Of a stretch of 34,914 bases of DNA, positions 24,930 to 31,785 are shown in pieces. The translations under genes were made by a program, and so were the position numbers. A model generated the notes under the pieces. That model was not told where the DNA came from, ran no database searches, and saw nothing but the letters and a program-made list of their open reading frames with translations. The first letter of the stretch is position 1, and each line of letters begins with the position of its first letter. Source of the DNA: Bacteroidales bacterium. GTDB taxonomy: Bacteria; Bacteroidota; Bacteroidia; Bacteroidales; UBA932. The stretch is from assembly GCA_016283985.1 (NCBI GenBank), contig JAEENZ010000193.1:1-34914 (forward strand). The letters run 5' to 3'.

Positions 24930-27068
24930 TTATCGTAGATTTTCAACCAGTTCATAATCCAGAAGCCTCTGCTCGAGGTTTGCGTTCTTCACGCGGATGC
25001 GCACCGGATCCCCAAGACGGAAGATCTTGTGGGTGCGCTTGCCTACCAGGCGGTAACGCTCTTCGTCGAATTCGTAGAAATCCGACCGTATCTCGCGAAG
25101 CGACACCATTCCCTCTACCTTGCTGGGCTCGATTTCCACATACATGCCCCACTCCGTCACGCCGGACACGTGCCCGTCGAACTCCATTCCCACCTTGTCT
25201 TGCATGTATTCCACCAGTTTGTACTTGATGCTGGTGCGCTCCGCATCCGCGGCCACCACCTCCCGGTCGGATGCGTGCTGGCACTCGATCTCGTAGAAGC
25301 CCTTGTTGGCGCTCTCCTTGCCTGCCAGATACAGGGTCAGGAGACGATGGACCATGAGGTCGGGATAGCGGCGGATGGGGGATGTGAAGTGGGTATAGAA
25401 GTCGAAGGCGAGGCCGTAGTGGCCGATGTTCTCGGTGCTGTAGCATGCCTTGGCCATCGACCGCAGGGCGATATCCTCGAAGGCGGCCAGTTCGGGCTTG
25501 CCGGCGGCGGCCTTCATGAGGGCGTTGATGCTCCTGGCGGTCGCACGGCCTTCGAAGGAATTCTCCATCTTGTAGCCGAAGCCTTTGGCGAAGCGCTTCA
25601 GGCTCTCAAGTTTCTCTGTATTAGGCACATCGTGGATGCGGTAGACAAAGGTCTTGGCGTTCTTCGCCGCCACGCCGTTCATCTGCCCCCCGGTGGCCAC
25701 GAACTCTGCCACCGTGCGGTTGGCCAGCAGCATGAACTCCTCGATCAGCCAGTTGGCCTCCTTGCTCACCTTTTCATATACATTGATAGGCCGTCCCTTC
25801 TCATCCACCTCCACCTTCATCTCCGGCCTGTCGAAATCCACCGCCCCCGCCTTGAACCTCTTCTCCTTGAACTTGGCCGCCAGGTCATTCAGGACGGTTA
25901 TCGCTTCGCATAGTGTCTGGTCTGCGGGGGATGTACTCTCACAGGACCTACGCCACCCTCGGCTTAGAGGGAGGGGCCCATCGCCCTCGATGGGAGGGGC
26001 GGAGCTTTGCGGAGCGGTCGGTGAGGGTACATCCCCCGCAGACCCCTCGATGATCTGTTGCGCCTGATCATAATCCAACCGGAAATCCGAATTGATGACC
26101 GTCCGGCCGATCCAGCGGCTCTTGATTTCGGCCTTCGGAGTAATCTCGAACACGGCCGCATAGGTGAGTTTATCTTCGTGCGGCCTCAAGGAACAGAGTT
26201 TGTTGCAGAGTTTTTCCGGCAGCATAGGCACGGTGCGGTCTACCAGATACACGCTGGTGCCGCGCTCGCGGGCCTCTTTGTCTACCGCCGAGCCAGGCTT
26301 CACGTAATAGGATACATCGGCGATGTGCACGCCCACCTCATAGTTGCCATTGGAGAGCTTTCGAAACGAAAGTGCATCGTCGAAGTCCTTAGCATCGGCA
26401 GGGTCTATAGTAAAGGTAAAGACGTTCCGGAAGTCCTTGCGGCCCTTCAGGTCAGCGGCTGTAATATCCTCGGAGATACTGTCTGCCGCATCCTCCACCT
26501 CCTTCTCGAAGCGGTATGGGAGATTGAACTCCGCCAGGATGGCGTGCATCTCGGTATTGTTCTCGCCGGGCATGCCCAGCACGTCGACTATGTGCCCGAT
26601 GGGGGAGTAATCCCCGCGTCCCCATCTGTCCACCACGGCGGAAACCTTCATCCCGCGCTTTGCGCCGAGCCGGGCTCCTTCTTCCGCATCCACCTCTATA
26701 TCATAGGGCATGTTCTTGCTCTGCATCATCACCCAGGCCTGGGCGCCCACGGTGTGGTAGATGCCCACGAACTGCTTGCCGCTGCGCTGAACTATCTCCA
26801 CAACCTCGCCCTCGCGCTTGCGTACGGCGCGGTCTCCGGCCCTCTGGGCTGCCTTGACCCCGCCTTGCTTGGTAACGGCCACCTTCACTATGTCGCCGTC
26901 CAGGGCATTCCGGGTCTTGGACGCCTTCACGAAAATGTCGTCATCCTGCCCGTCCACCGTCACGAAGATGAACCCCTCGCGGGTCATCTGAACGCGCCCC
27001 TCGAATACTGGCACGCTCTTTCTTACTTTGCCGGAACCTTTCCGGCCGCTGCTTTTCCTTTTACTCAT
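24930..27068 (-). CDS. rnr: Ribonuclease R with a 42-residue in-frame insertion
   Basis: RNase R is a processive 3'-5' exoribonuclease that degrades structured RNA. From the ATG at 27068 the protein is 712 residues. A TTG at 27077 would overlap the promoter and is rejected. Order of parts: a basic N-terminus (MSKRKSSGRKGSGKVRK), cold-shock-like domains, the RNB catalytic domain with FTIDPADAKDFDDALSF (metal-binding Asp residues about 222-231), and a C-terminal S1 domain (FDGHVSGVTEWGMYVEIE). Within RNB, between DYDQAQQIIEG and LCEAITVLNDLAAKF, residues about 342-383 are a Pro/Ser-rich stretch encoded by a palindromic DNA element (25919-26044). Related enzymes have only a short linker here. 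The insertion is in frame with no stop, so the enzyme may remain active. The gene heads an operon-like row with the YtxH-like and holin-X-like genes. Confidence 0.93.
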   Translation of the reverse strand: MSKRKSSGRKGSGKVRKSVPVFEGRVQMTREGFIFVTVDGQDDDIFVKASKTRNALDGDIVKVAVTKQGGVKAAQRAGDRAVRKREGEVVEIVQRSGKQFVGIYHTVGAQAWVMMQSKNMPYDIEVDAEEGARLGAKRGMKVSAVVDRWGRGDYSPIGHIVDVLGMPGENNTEMHAILAEFNLPYRFEKEVEDAADSISEDITAADLKGRKDFRNVFTFTIDPADAKDFDDALSFRKLSNGNYEVGVHIADVSYYVKPGSAVDKEARERGTSVYLVDRTVPMLPEKLCNKLCSLRPHEDKLTYAAVFEITPKAEIKSRWIGRTVINSDFRLDYDQAQQIIEGSAGDVPSPTAPQSSAPPIEGDGPLPLSRGWRRSCESTSPADQTLCEAITVLNDLAAKFKEKRFKAGAVDFDRPEMKVEVDEKGRPINVYEKVSKEANWLIEEFMLLANRTVAEFVATGGQMNGVAAKNAKTFVYRIHDVPNTEKLESLKRFAKGFGYKMENSFEGRATARSINALMKAAAGKPELAAFEDIALRSMAKACYSTENIGHYGLAFDFYTHFTSPIRRYPDLMVHRLLTLYLAGKESANKGFYEIECQHASDREVVAADAERTSIKYKLVEYMQDKVGMEFDGHVSGVTEWGMYVEIEPSKVEGMVSLREIRSDFYEFDEERYRLVGKRTHKIFRLGDPVRIRVKNANLEQRLLDYELVENLR
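25919..26044. repeat. 126-bp palindromic element inserted in frame in rnr
   Basis: Terminal inverted repeats are perfect over 18 bp: GGTCTGCGGGGGATGTAC (25919-25936) and its reverse complement at 26027-26044. They extend to 24 bp with one mismatch (25919-25942 with 26021-26044). An inner hairpin is CCCATCG (25977-25983), loop CCCT, CGATGGG (25988-25994). Length is 42 codons exactly. The rnr strand reads it as a Pro/Ser/Gly-rich peptide beginning SAGDVPSPTAPQ. Confidence 0.8.
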
Positions 27069-27074
27069 AACATA

Positions 27075-27082
27075 CAAAGTTA
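27075..27082 (-). promoter_or_regulatory. -7 promoter box of rnr
   Basis: The minus strand reads TAACTTTG, a full match to TAnnTTTG. Its last base is 7 nt before the rnr ATG (27068), so the transcript should be leaderless or nearly so. The divergent box for the next gene is 31 bp away. Confidence 0.55.
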
Positions 27083-27105
27083 CTACAAAAATCTTGCATT
27101 TTTCT

Positions 27106-27113
27106 TATCTTTG
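27106..27113 (+). promoter_or_regulatory. -7 promoter box of the metallophosphatase gene
   Basis: TATCTTTG matches TAnnTTTG. Transcription would start near 27118, downstream of the ATG at 27116, which supports the ATG at 27137 as the true start. No good -33 match was seen. Confidence 0.5.
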
Positions 27114-27136
27114 CCATGACCAACGATTCGATTTCA

Positions 27137-28315
27137 ATGAAAAGATTCTTCTGCATCCTCATTGCCGTATTCGGCCTCACTGCAGCGCTTGCCCAGCAGA
27201 CCCCCGACAAGGTCCGTCCCATCTGCGGCCCCATCATCGAGAACCCCACCACCACCGGCTTCACGGTAGTCTGGGAAACCAACATGGATGCCATCGGCTG
27301 GGTGGAGGTCGCCCCGGACGACGGCTCCCATTTCTACAACAGGGACCGCACGAAATACTACGACCTTCGCGGACACGGCAACCAGGTCATAAGCAACATC
27401 CACAAGATCCGGGTGGACGGCCTCAAGCCGGGCACGAAGTACCGCTATCGCATCATGATGAAGGGAGTAAAGAGCTTCGAGGGCCCTTCGAACGTGGCTT
27501 ACACCCGACCTTGGGGAAGCGATGTTTACAGGAAGAATCCCTACACGACCAGCACTCTTAAAGAGAATTACGACCAGGTCCGTTTCGATGTCTACAACGA
27601 CATCCACCAGAAGGATTCCATCCTGAACGTCCTGATGCAGGTGGCCGAGCCAGATGAACTCGACTTCGTGGTTTTCAACGGCGATATGGTGAGTTCCATG
27701 GCCTGGAAAGAGAAGATCAGGGAGATGTTCCTTACTACCGGGGCCGCCAACCTCCAGGGCCGCATCCCTCTTTATCTGCAGCGCGGCAACCATGAGTTCC
27801 GTGGCAAGGACAGCAAGTACTGGTTCGACTACATCGACGGCGAACAGTACTGCACGGCTTCCTACGGCAAGTTCTTCTTCATCTTCCTTGATACAGGAGA
27901 GGATAAGCCGGACAACGATATTGAGTACGCCGGCACGATGCTTCTGGATCCCTATCTGCAGGCCCAGGCGAAATGGCTGGAAGATGTCGTGAATAGCCCA
28001 GAGTGCAAGAATGCGGCGGTGCGCATAGTTTTCGGCCACATCCCTCCCCGCAAGGGCGGATGGCATGGGGATGAGAACGTGAACGACTATTTCGTGCCCA
28101 TCCTGAACAAGGCTGGCATAAGCCTGATGCTATGCGGACATCTGCACGAATGGCAGGTTTATGAACCTGGCAAAGTGTCAGATGCCAATTTCCCCGTGGT
28201 CGTGAACAGCAACTGCGAGCGCCTCGAGGTCACGGCAGGCAAAAAAGAAATTACCCTCAAGGCTTTCAGCCCCAAGGGTAAAGAAACTCACAGCTACTCC
28301 TGCAAGACCCGTTAG
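27137..28315 (+). CDS. Exported purple-acid-phosphatase-like metallophosphoesterase
   Basis: This is a 392-residue secreted phosphohydrolase. The ATG at 27137 begins a signal peptide, MKRFFCILIAVFGLTAALAQ. An in-frame ATG at 27116 would put seven polar residues first and lies before the expected transcription start. Residues about 30-125 look like the fibronectin-III-like N-terminal domain of purple acid phosphatases (TTTGFTVVWETNMDAIGWVEVAP, VDGLKPGTKYRYRI). The metallophosphoesterase domain follows with YNDIHQ (Asp-His metal pair), VVFNGDMVSS, QRGNHEFRG (GNHE), FGHIPP and LCGHLHEW, so all five metal-site blocks are present. The substrate is unknown; an organic phosphate ester in the periplasm is likely. 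It is divergent from rnr and ends 6 nt from the convergent gene at 28322, with no visible terminator between. Confidence 0.9.
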   Translation: MKRFFCILIAVFGLTAALAQQTPDKVRPICGPIIENPTTTGFTVVWETNMDAIGWVEVAPDDGSHFYNRDRTKYYDLRGHGNQVISNIHKIRVDGLKPGTKYRYRIMMKGVKSFEGPSNVAYTRPWGSDVYRKNPYTTSTLKENYDQVRFDVYNDIHQKDSILNVLMQVAEPDELDFVVFNGDMVSSMAWKEKIREMFLTTGAANLQGRIPLYLQRGNHEFRGKDSKYWFDYIDGEQYCTASYGKFFFIFLDTGEDKPDNDIEYAGTMLLDPYLQAQAKWLEDVVNSPECKNAAVRIVFGHIPPRKGGWHGDENVNDYFVPILNKAGISLMLCGHLHEWQVYEPGKVSDANFPVVVNSNCERLEVTAGKKEITLKAFSPKGKETHSYSCKTR

Positions 28316-28321
28316 TCCTGC

Positions 28322-30001
28322 TTAGAATATCAGGGACCAAAGCTTTAGAATAATCTTCCAGAGCCACTTGAAGAGCATAATCCCAAGCATTATGGCATAG
28401 AATGCTATAATGAGCATGATCTTCAGTATCTGTCCGGCCAGCCAGAACACCCTTGCAGTAATTGCTGAGAAGCCCAGGTAATTGAGCCCAAGCATCACTA
28501 CGAGGATACCGACGGCAATCAGCAGATACAGCCCCATGCCTTTGAAGACGTAGCCGAATACGGTAGCGTGGCGTTCCCGGCTATGGTCATTCTCATTTAC
28601 CGTGAATTTGGCAAACCAGAGCAGTCCGAGGAACAGGATGCACTGCACTGCGGGAACCCATCCATACGGAGCCCAGTTGGGATCGTTGATGAAGTGGGCA
28701 TAGCGCAGCACAGGGTTGAAGTCGCTGTAGAAATTATATATGAAAGGAGTGCCGACAAGGGCGAACAGCCAGAACATCAGGTCGTTGCCCAGATTGTACA
28801 TGATATTCAGATGACGCCCCACCTTGGACTCCAGGCCGTAAACGTGGCCGTCTATACCATAGACATTCAGCTTTTCGACCTGTTCCAGAAGTGCCCTGGC
28901 CTTCACGGTGCCAACGCCACCTATCTTCTTGTTGGCTTCCTTCATCCACTTTTCCGCGAGATCGGTTATGGGAGATGTCTCGGGGAAGAAACGCTCCCCT
29001 CCGAGGCCTGAGGTTATACAGCCGTTGTAGGTCTTTCCCTGATATGTGTATTGCACCCACCACACTTCGATCCTGTCTATCTCAGCCTCCTGGAAAAGGA
29101 TGTGGCAGCCGCCGCCCACGGGGAGTGCGTGCTTGTCTATAAAGCCGTTGAGTGTGCCGGCGATTTCGCGGTCTTCCGAGAATACGCCTTCCTGAATCCA
29201 GTTTTCGCGGTCATGGAACAGGCGCTTGCCCCTGCATTTCTCCTTTTGGTCAGCAATCTCACGCACGGAGGCTACCCTGTCGTCCAGGAAATACTCTTCG
29301 GCATAAATGTTATAAAGCTTCTGTTTTATTTCATAGCAGTGCACGTTCTGGCCACGGCCTCCGCATACCTTGCACATGACCCTCGTGCTTCCGCCGCAGG
29401 TGGAGCAGTCCACCACTCCTCTTCCTCCGCATCTGCCGCAGGTTTCGTGATATGTGACGTTTACATAGCCGTAAACAGGTTCTCTGTGCCCGTCCGAATA
29501 AACCCTGTCAGCAGTGTGCTGATACTCGGAACGTGTTTTCTGGATCTGTCCGCTCCCGTGGCAGTTAGAGCATCGCTCGGTTCCGGTTCCGCCGCAGTCA
29601 GGGCAGATAACCTTTCCGGATCCGCTGCACCTGACGCATGTCTCCACGTGATGCGAACCGGGCACCTCATAAGACTTGCTATCCTGCCGGAACTCGTTGG
29701 TGGTGAGGAGGTTGTAGCCCCATAAATCCACGTCCGAAGTCTTGAAGAACCGCCTGGCATATATTTCGCCGCCTCTGTACGGGTACTGTTTGTTCTCTAT
29801 GCTGCGGCTGTCGTACTGTGTGCGGAGATTCACCGTGTAGATAGGGCACAACTCGTACTTCTGCAGTGTAATCTGGTCTCCGTAGTTCTCGTAAGGATGG
29901 CCTTCGCCCTGTGCCGCATAGGCATTCACGAGGTCCTTGACCCTTTTGCGCGCCGCATCGTCGATGGGGAGCACTTGTCGTCTGATAAACTTGTCTTCCA
30001 T
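28322..30001 (-). CDS. Membrane protein with DnaJ-type zinc-finger repeats
   Basis: This 559-residue protein has an N-terminal soluble part of no clear family. A cysteine-rich region at about 122-217 follows, with six CxxC motifs: CVRCSGSG, CPDCGGTG, CSNCHGSG, CGRCGGRG, CSTCGGS and CKVCGGRG. These are the CxxCxGxG repeats of the DnaJ central zinc-binding domain. There is no J domain and no HPD motif. After a soluble stretch at about 218-400 there are several hydrophobic segments, roughly 405-425, 446-466, 482-510 and 512-545, so the C-terminus is in the inner membrane. No enzyme motif was recognised. It is the last gene of the AAA+/FHA/PP2C operon, 8 nt after the small lipoprotein gene. The zinc repeats may bind protein substrates or partners of that system; this is inferred from context. 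Confidence 0.7.
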   Translation of the reverse strand: MEDKFIRRQVLPIDDAARKRVKDLVNAYAAQGEGHPYENYGDQITLQKYELCPIYTVNLRTQYDSRSIENKQYPYRGGEIYARRFFKTSDVDLWGYNLLTTNEFRQDSKSYEVPGSHHVETCVRCSGSGKVICPDCGGTGTERCSNCHGSGQIQKTRSEYQHTADRVYSDGHREPVYGYVNVTYHETCGRCGGRGVVDCSTCGGSTRVMCKVCGGRGQNVHCYEIKQKLYNIYAEEYFLDDRVASVREIADQKEKCRGKRLFHDRENWIQEGVFSEDREIAGTLNGFIDKHALPVGGGCHILFQEAEIDRIEVWWVQYTYQGKTYNGCITSGLGGERFFPETSPITDLAEKWMKEANKKIGGVGTVKARALLEQVEKLNVYGIDGHVYGLESKVGRHLNIMYNLGNDLMFWLFALVGTPFIYNFYSDFNPVLRYAHFINDPNWAPYGWVPAVQCILFLGLLWFAKFTVNENDHSRERHATVFGYVFKGMGLYLLIAVGILVVMLGLNYLGFSAITARVFWLAGQILKIMLIIAFYAIMLGIMLFKWLWKIILKLWSLIF

Positions 30002-30009
30002 GGCAGCGG

Positions 30010-30534
30010 CTATTTAGGAGAGATGAAAAAAGCCTTGATGACCTTTGTCGTGAAAATGATCACGAACGCCACCAGAACTATAAGGAAATAGATAGTGAGA
30101 GATGGGCTGTAGCCATCGGCTGGAAGGTTCTGCTTGGTGAGCACCGCCCGTTCCAGGAAATTGGGCTCATACTCTTCCAGGTCTGCAAGATCCGCCTTTG
30201 CCGCAGCCTTTTCAGCCGCATCTTTTTTCATACCGTCCTTCTTGCGAAGTTTTTCGGCATATTTCTCGCGGGAGCCTTTTTCAATGGCTACGGAAGTCGT
30301 AGCCTTCCACTCCGCGAACAGTTTACCGATTGCAATCTTCTTGAAAGGAGATGCAATCTTCTTCATCGACTGCCCGGTAAACAAGGAGTCGATCGGGATG
30401 CTCTGGTCCCTGGTCCTCAGGGCCTCCTGCTGCACAGGGTCGGTAATCTTCTCCCTCTTGTGCTTCTTAGAGCAGGAAGAGAAGCTTGCCATCACCGCCA
30501 GGGCAAGGATGATTATGATACGAAGTCTTCTCAT
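30010..30534 (-). CDS. Small lipoprotein with a C-terminal membrane segment, in the PP2C/AAA+ operon
   Basis: This 174-residue protein has no family I recognise. The N-terminus MRRLRIIIILALAVMASFSSC is a lipoprotein signal with Cys21. The residues after it (SKKHKREK) are basic, unlike the acidic surface-export signal, so an inner-membrane or periplasm-facing position is more likely. A charged alanine/lysine-rich helix spans about 85-130 (EKYAEKLRKKDGMKKDAAEKAAAKADLADLEEYEP). The C-terminus has a single hydrophobic helix at about 146-168 (LTIYFLIVLVAFVIIFTTKVI). Having both a lipid anchor and a transmembrane helix is unusual. It sits 13 nt after the PP2C gene and 8 nt before the zinc-finger membrane protein, so it is likely a structural part of the same complex. 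Confidence 0.65.
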   Translation of the reverse strand: MRRLRIIIILALAVMASFSSCSKKHKREKITDPVQQEALRTRDQSIPIDSLFTGQSMKKIASPFKKIAIGKLFAEWKATTSVAIEKGSREKYAEKLRKKDGMKKDAAEKAAAKADLADLEEYEPNFLERAVLTKQNLPADGYSPSLTIYFLIVLVAFVIIFTTKVIKAFFISPK

Positions 30535-30547
30535 AAAAAATAATGGA

Positions 30548-31282
30548 TTACATTATCGTTGCAAGTATTATGGAGGTATTGTCAGCGCCGCCTCCTTCAC
30601 AGGCCATCCGGTAAAGGTTTTCAGCGTTGGCGCCTCCGGTGAGAGCGGCCTCTATGTCTTCGTCGCAGACCATATCGCAAAGGCCGTCGGAGCAGACCAT
30701 CAGTATGTCGTCTTCCAGAAGTTTGCCGTCCAGGCTTTCCACTGTAAGGCGTCCTTCGCATCCCCCTCCAAGGCAATTGAGAAGCAATTTGCTGGCATCA
30801 GGATCTCCGGTGATTCCCCGCTCTGTCTCATCGGTTGTCAACTGACGGAGCATTCCGTTCCGGAAACGGTAAGTGCGGCTGTCGCCGGCATTAATGAGCC
30901 ATATGCGACCATAGTACCAGATTACTCCGGTCAGAGTGCAACCCATAGGATGAACCTGCCCCCGGTCTGCTGCAAGGCTATTCAGCTTGTAGGATATATA
31001 GTGAGCCGCTTCGCGGATGTCATCCTCGAAACGGTCCGGGTTAACCTGGTGAAGGGCGAACTGCTCTTTGATCTCGTCCAGAGTGAACCAGCTGGCTTCC
31101 TCCCCGTTCTCGTGTCCGCCCATTCCATCGGCGACCAGCAGATAGAAAAAGCCCTTTTCCGGCGTTTCTGCATTCAACGAAATTGAATCGTCGCGAAGGA
31201 AGAGGCCGTTCACGGAGATGGCATCCTCGTTATTCTCGCGCACAAGGCCTTTGTGGCATATGGCATCGACGTTCAGTTTCAT
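30548..31282 (-). CDS. PP2C-family protein serine/threonine phosphatase
   Basis: This 244-residue cytosolic PPM/PP2C phosphatase removes phosphate from Ser/Thr of partner proteins with Mn or Mg. The metal-site motifs are all present: RENNEDA with Asp20, ADGMGGHENGEEAS with Asp52 and Gly53, INAGDSRTYRF, MVCSDGLCDMV with Asp199, and GGGADNTSIILA with Asp234. The size is that of the minimal bacterial enzyme, like Stp1/PrpC. There is no membrane segment or sensor domain. The ATG overlaps the stop of the FHA gene by 4 nt. Together with an FHA protein, which reads phosphothreonine, it implies a Ser/Thr kinase acts on this system. No kinase is inside the window, and it may lie beyond the right edge. 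Confidence 0.93.
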   Translation of the reverse strand: MKLNVDAICHKGLVRENNEDAISVNGLFLRDDSISLNAETPEKGFFYLLVADGMGGHENGEEASWFTLDEIKEQFALHQVNPDRFEDDIREAAHYISYKLNSLAADRGQVHPMGCTLTGVIWYYGRIWLINAGDSRTYRFRNGMLRQLTTDETERGITGDPDASKLLLNCLGGGCEGRLTVESLDGKLLEDDILMVCSDGLCDMVCDEDIEAALTGGANAENLYRMACEGGGADNTSIILATIM

Positions 31283-31785
31283 TCTACCGTAAAATCAAGG
31301 GTTGCAATGCGTACGCGGTCTCCCTTTTTCAGGTCGTACTGTTCGTTGGGATTCAGCTTGATTCCGTTGAGGAAAGTGCCGTTGGTAGAGCCCCGGTCGG
31401 ATATTTTCCAAGCAGCGGGCGTGTCGGTGATGATGCCGTGGCGGCCGGATACATACGGGCAGCTTGCGAGTTGCGGCCAGATGCCGCCAGCCCGGCCGAA
31501 TTCGCCCTGCTGCAACATCAGGCGCCATCCGTTCCCTGCCAGCGCAACCGGCCTGACCACCGCTGCGGCAGTCGGCTGGTGCTTGGATTCCGGGGAGGCA
31601 GCAGCCTCACCGGAAGCTGCTGACAAGTACTTCCGCCCCGGAATGAGTTCGCTGCCGCAGACGGGGCACTCCGTGCCGCGCTTCGGCTTCTTGCACTCCG
31701 GGCACCATTTCAACTCCTTCCCGCACTGGTCGCAAAACGCGCTGTCATCGGGAATCATGCTTCTGCATTCAGGACATTGTATCAT
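31279..31785 (-). CDS. Zinc-ribbon FHA-domain protein
   Basis: This is a 168-residue cytosolic adaptor. Two zinc ribbons open the protein, with Cys pairs at 4/7 and 18/21 and at 28/31 and 40/43. A low-complexity linker (about 52-84, Ala/Ser/Pro) follows, then a C-terminal FHA domain at about 86-168. The FHA phosphothreonine-binding landmarks are FGRAGG (98-99), SGRHGII (Ser113, His116) and DRGSTNGTFLNG (130-141). FHA domains bind phosphothreonine peptides, so this protein should read a kinase mark on a partner. It overlaps both neighbours by 4 nt: the AAA+ gene upstream and PP2C downstream. This indicates balanced co-production. The ligand is unknown. Confidence 0.9.
   Translation of the reverse strand: MIQCPECRSMIPDDSAFCDQCGKELKWCPECKKPKRGTECPVCGSELIPGRKYLSAASGEAAASPESKHQPTAAAVVRPVALAGNGWRLMLQQGEFGRAGGIWPQLASCPYVSGRHGIITDTPAAWKISDRGSTNGTFLNGIKLNPNEQYDLKKGDRVRIATLDFTVE

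Noticed and set aside
28322..30001. DnaJ chaperone
   Set aside because: Only the CxxCxGxG zinc repeats are present. There is no J domain or HPD motif, and the C-terminus is membrane-spanning.
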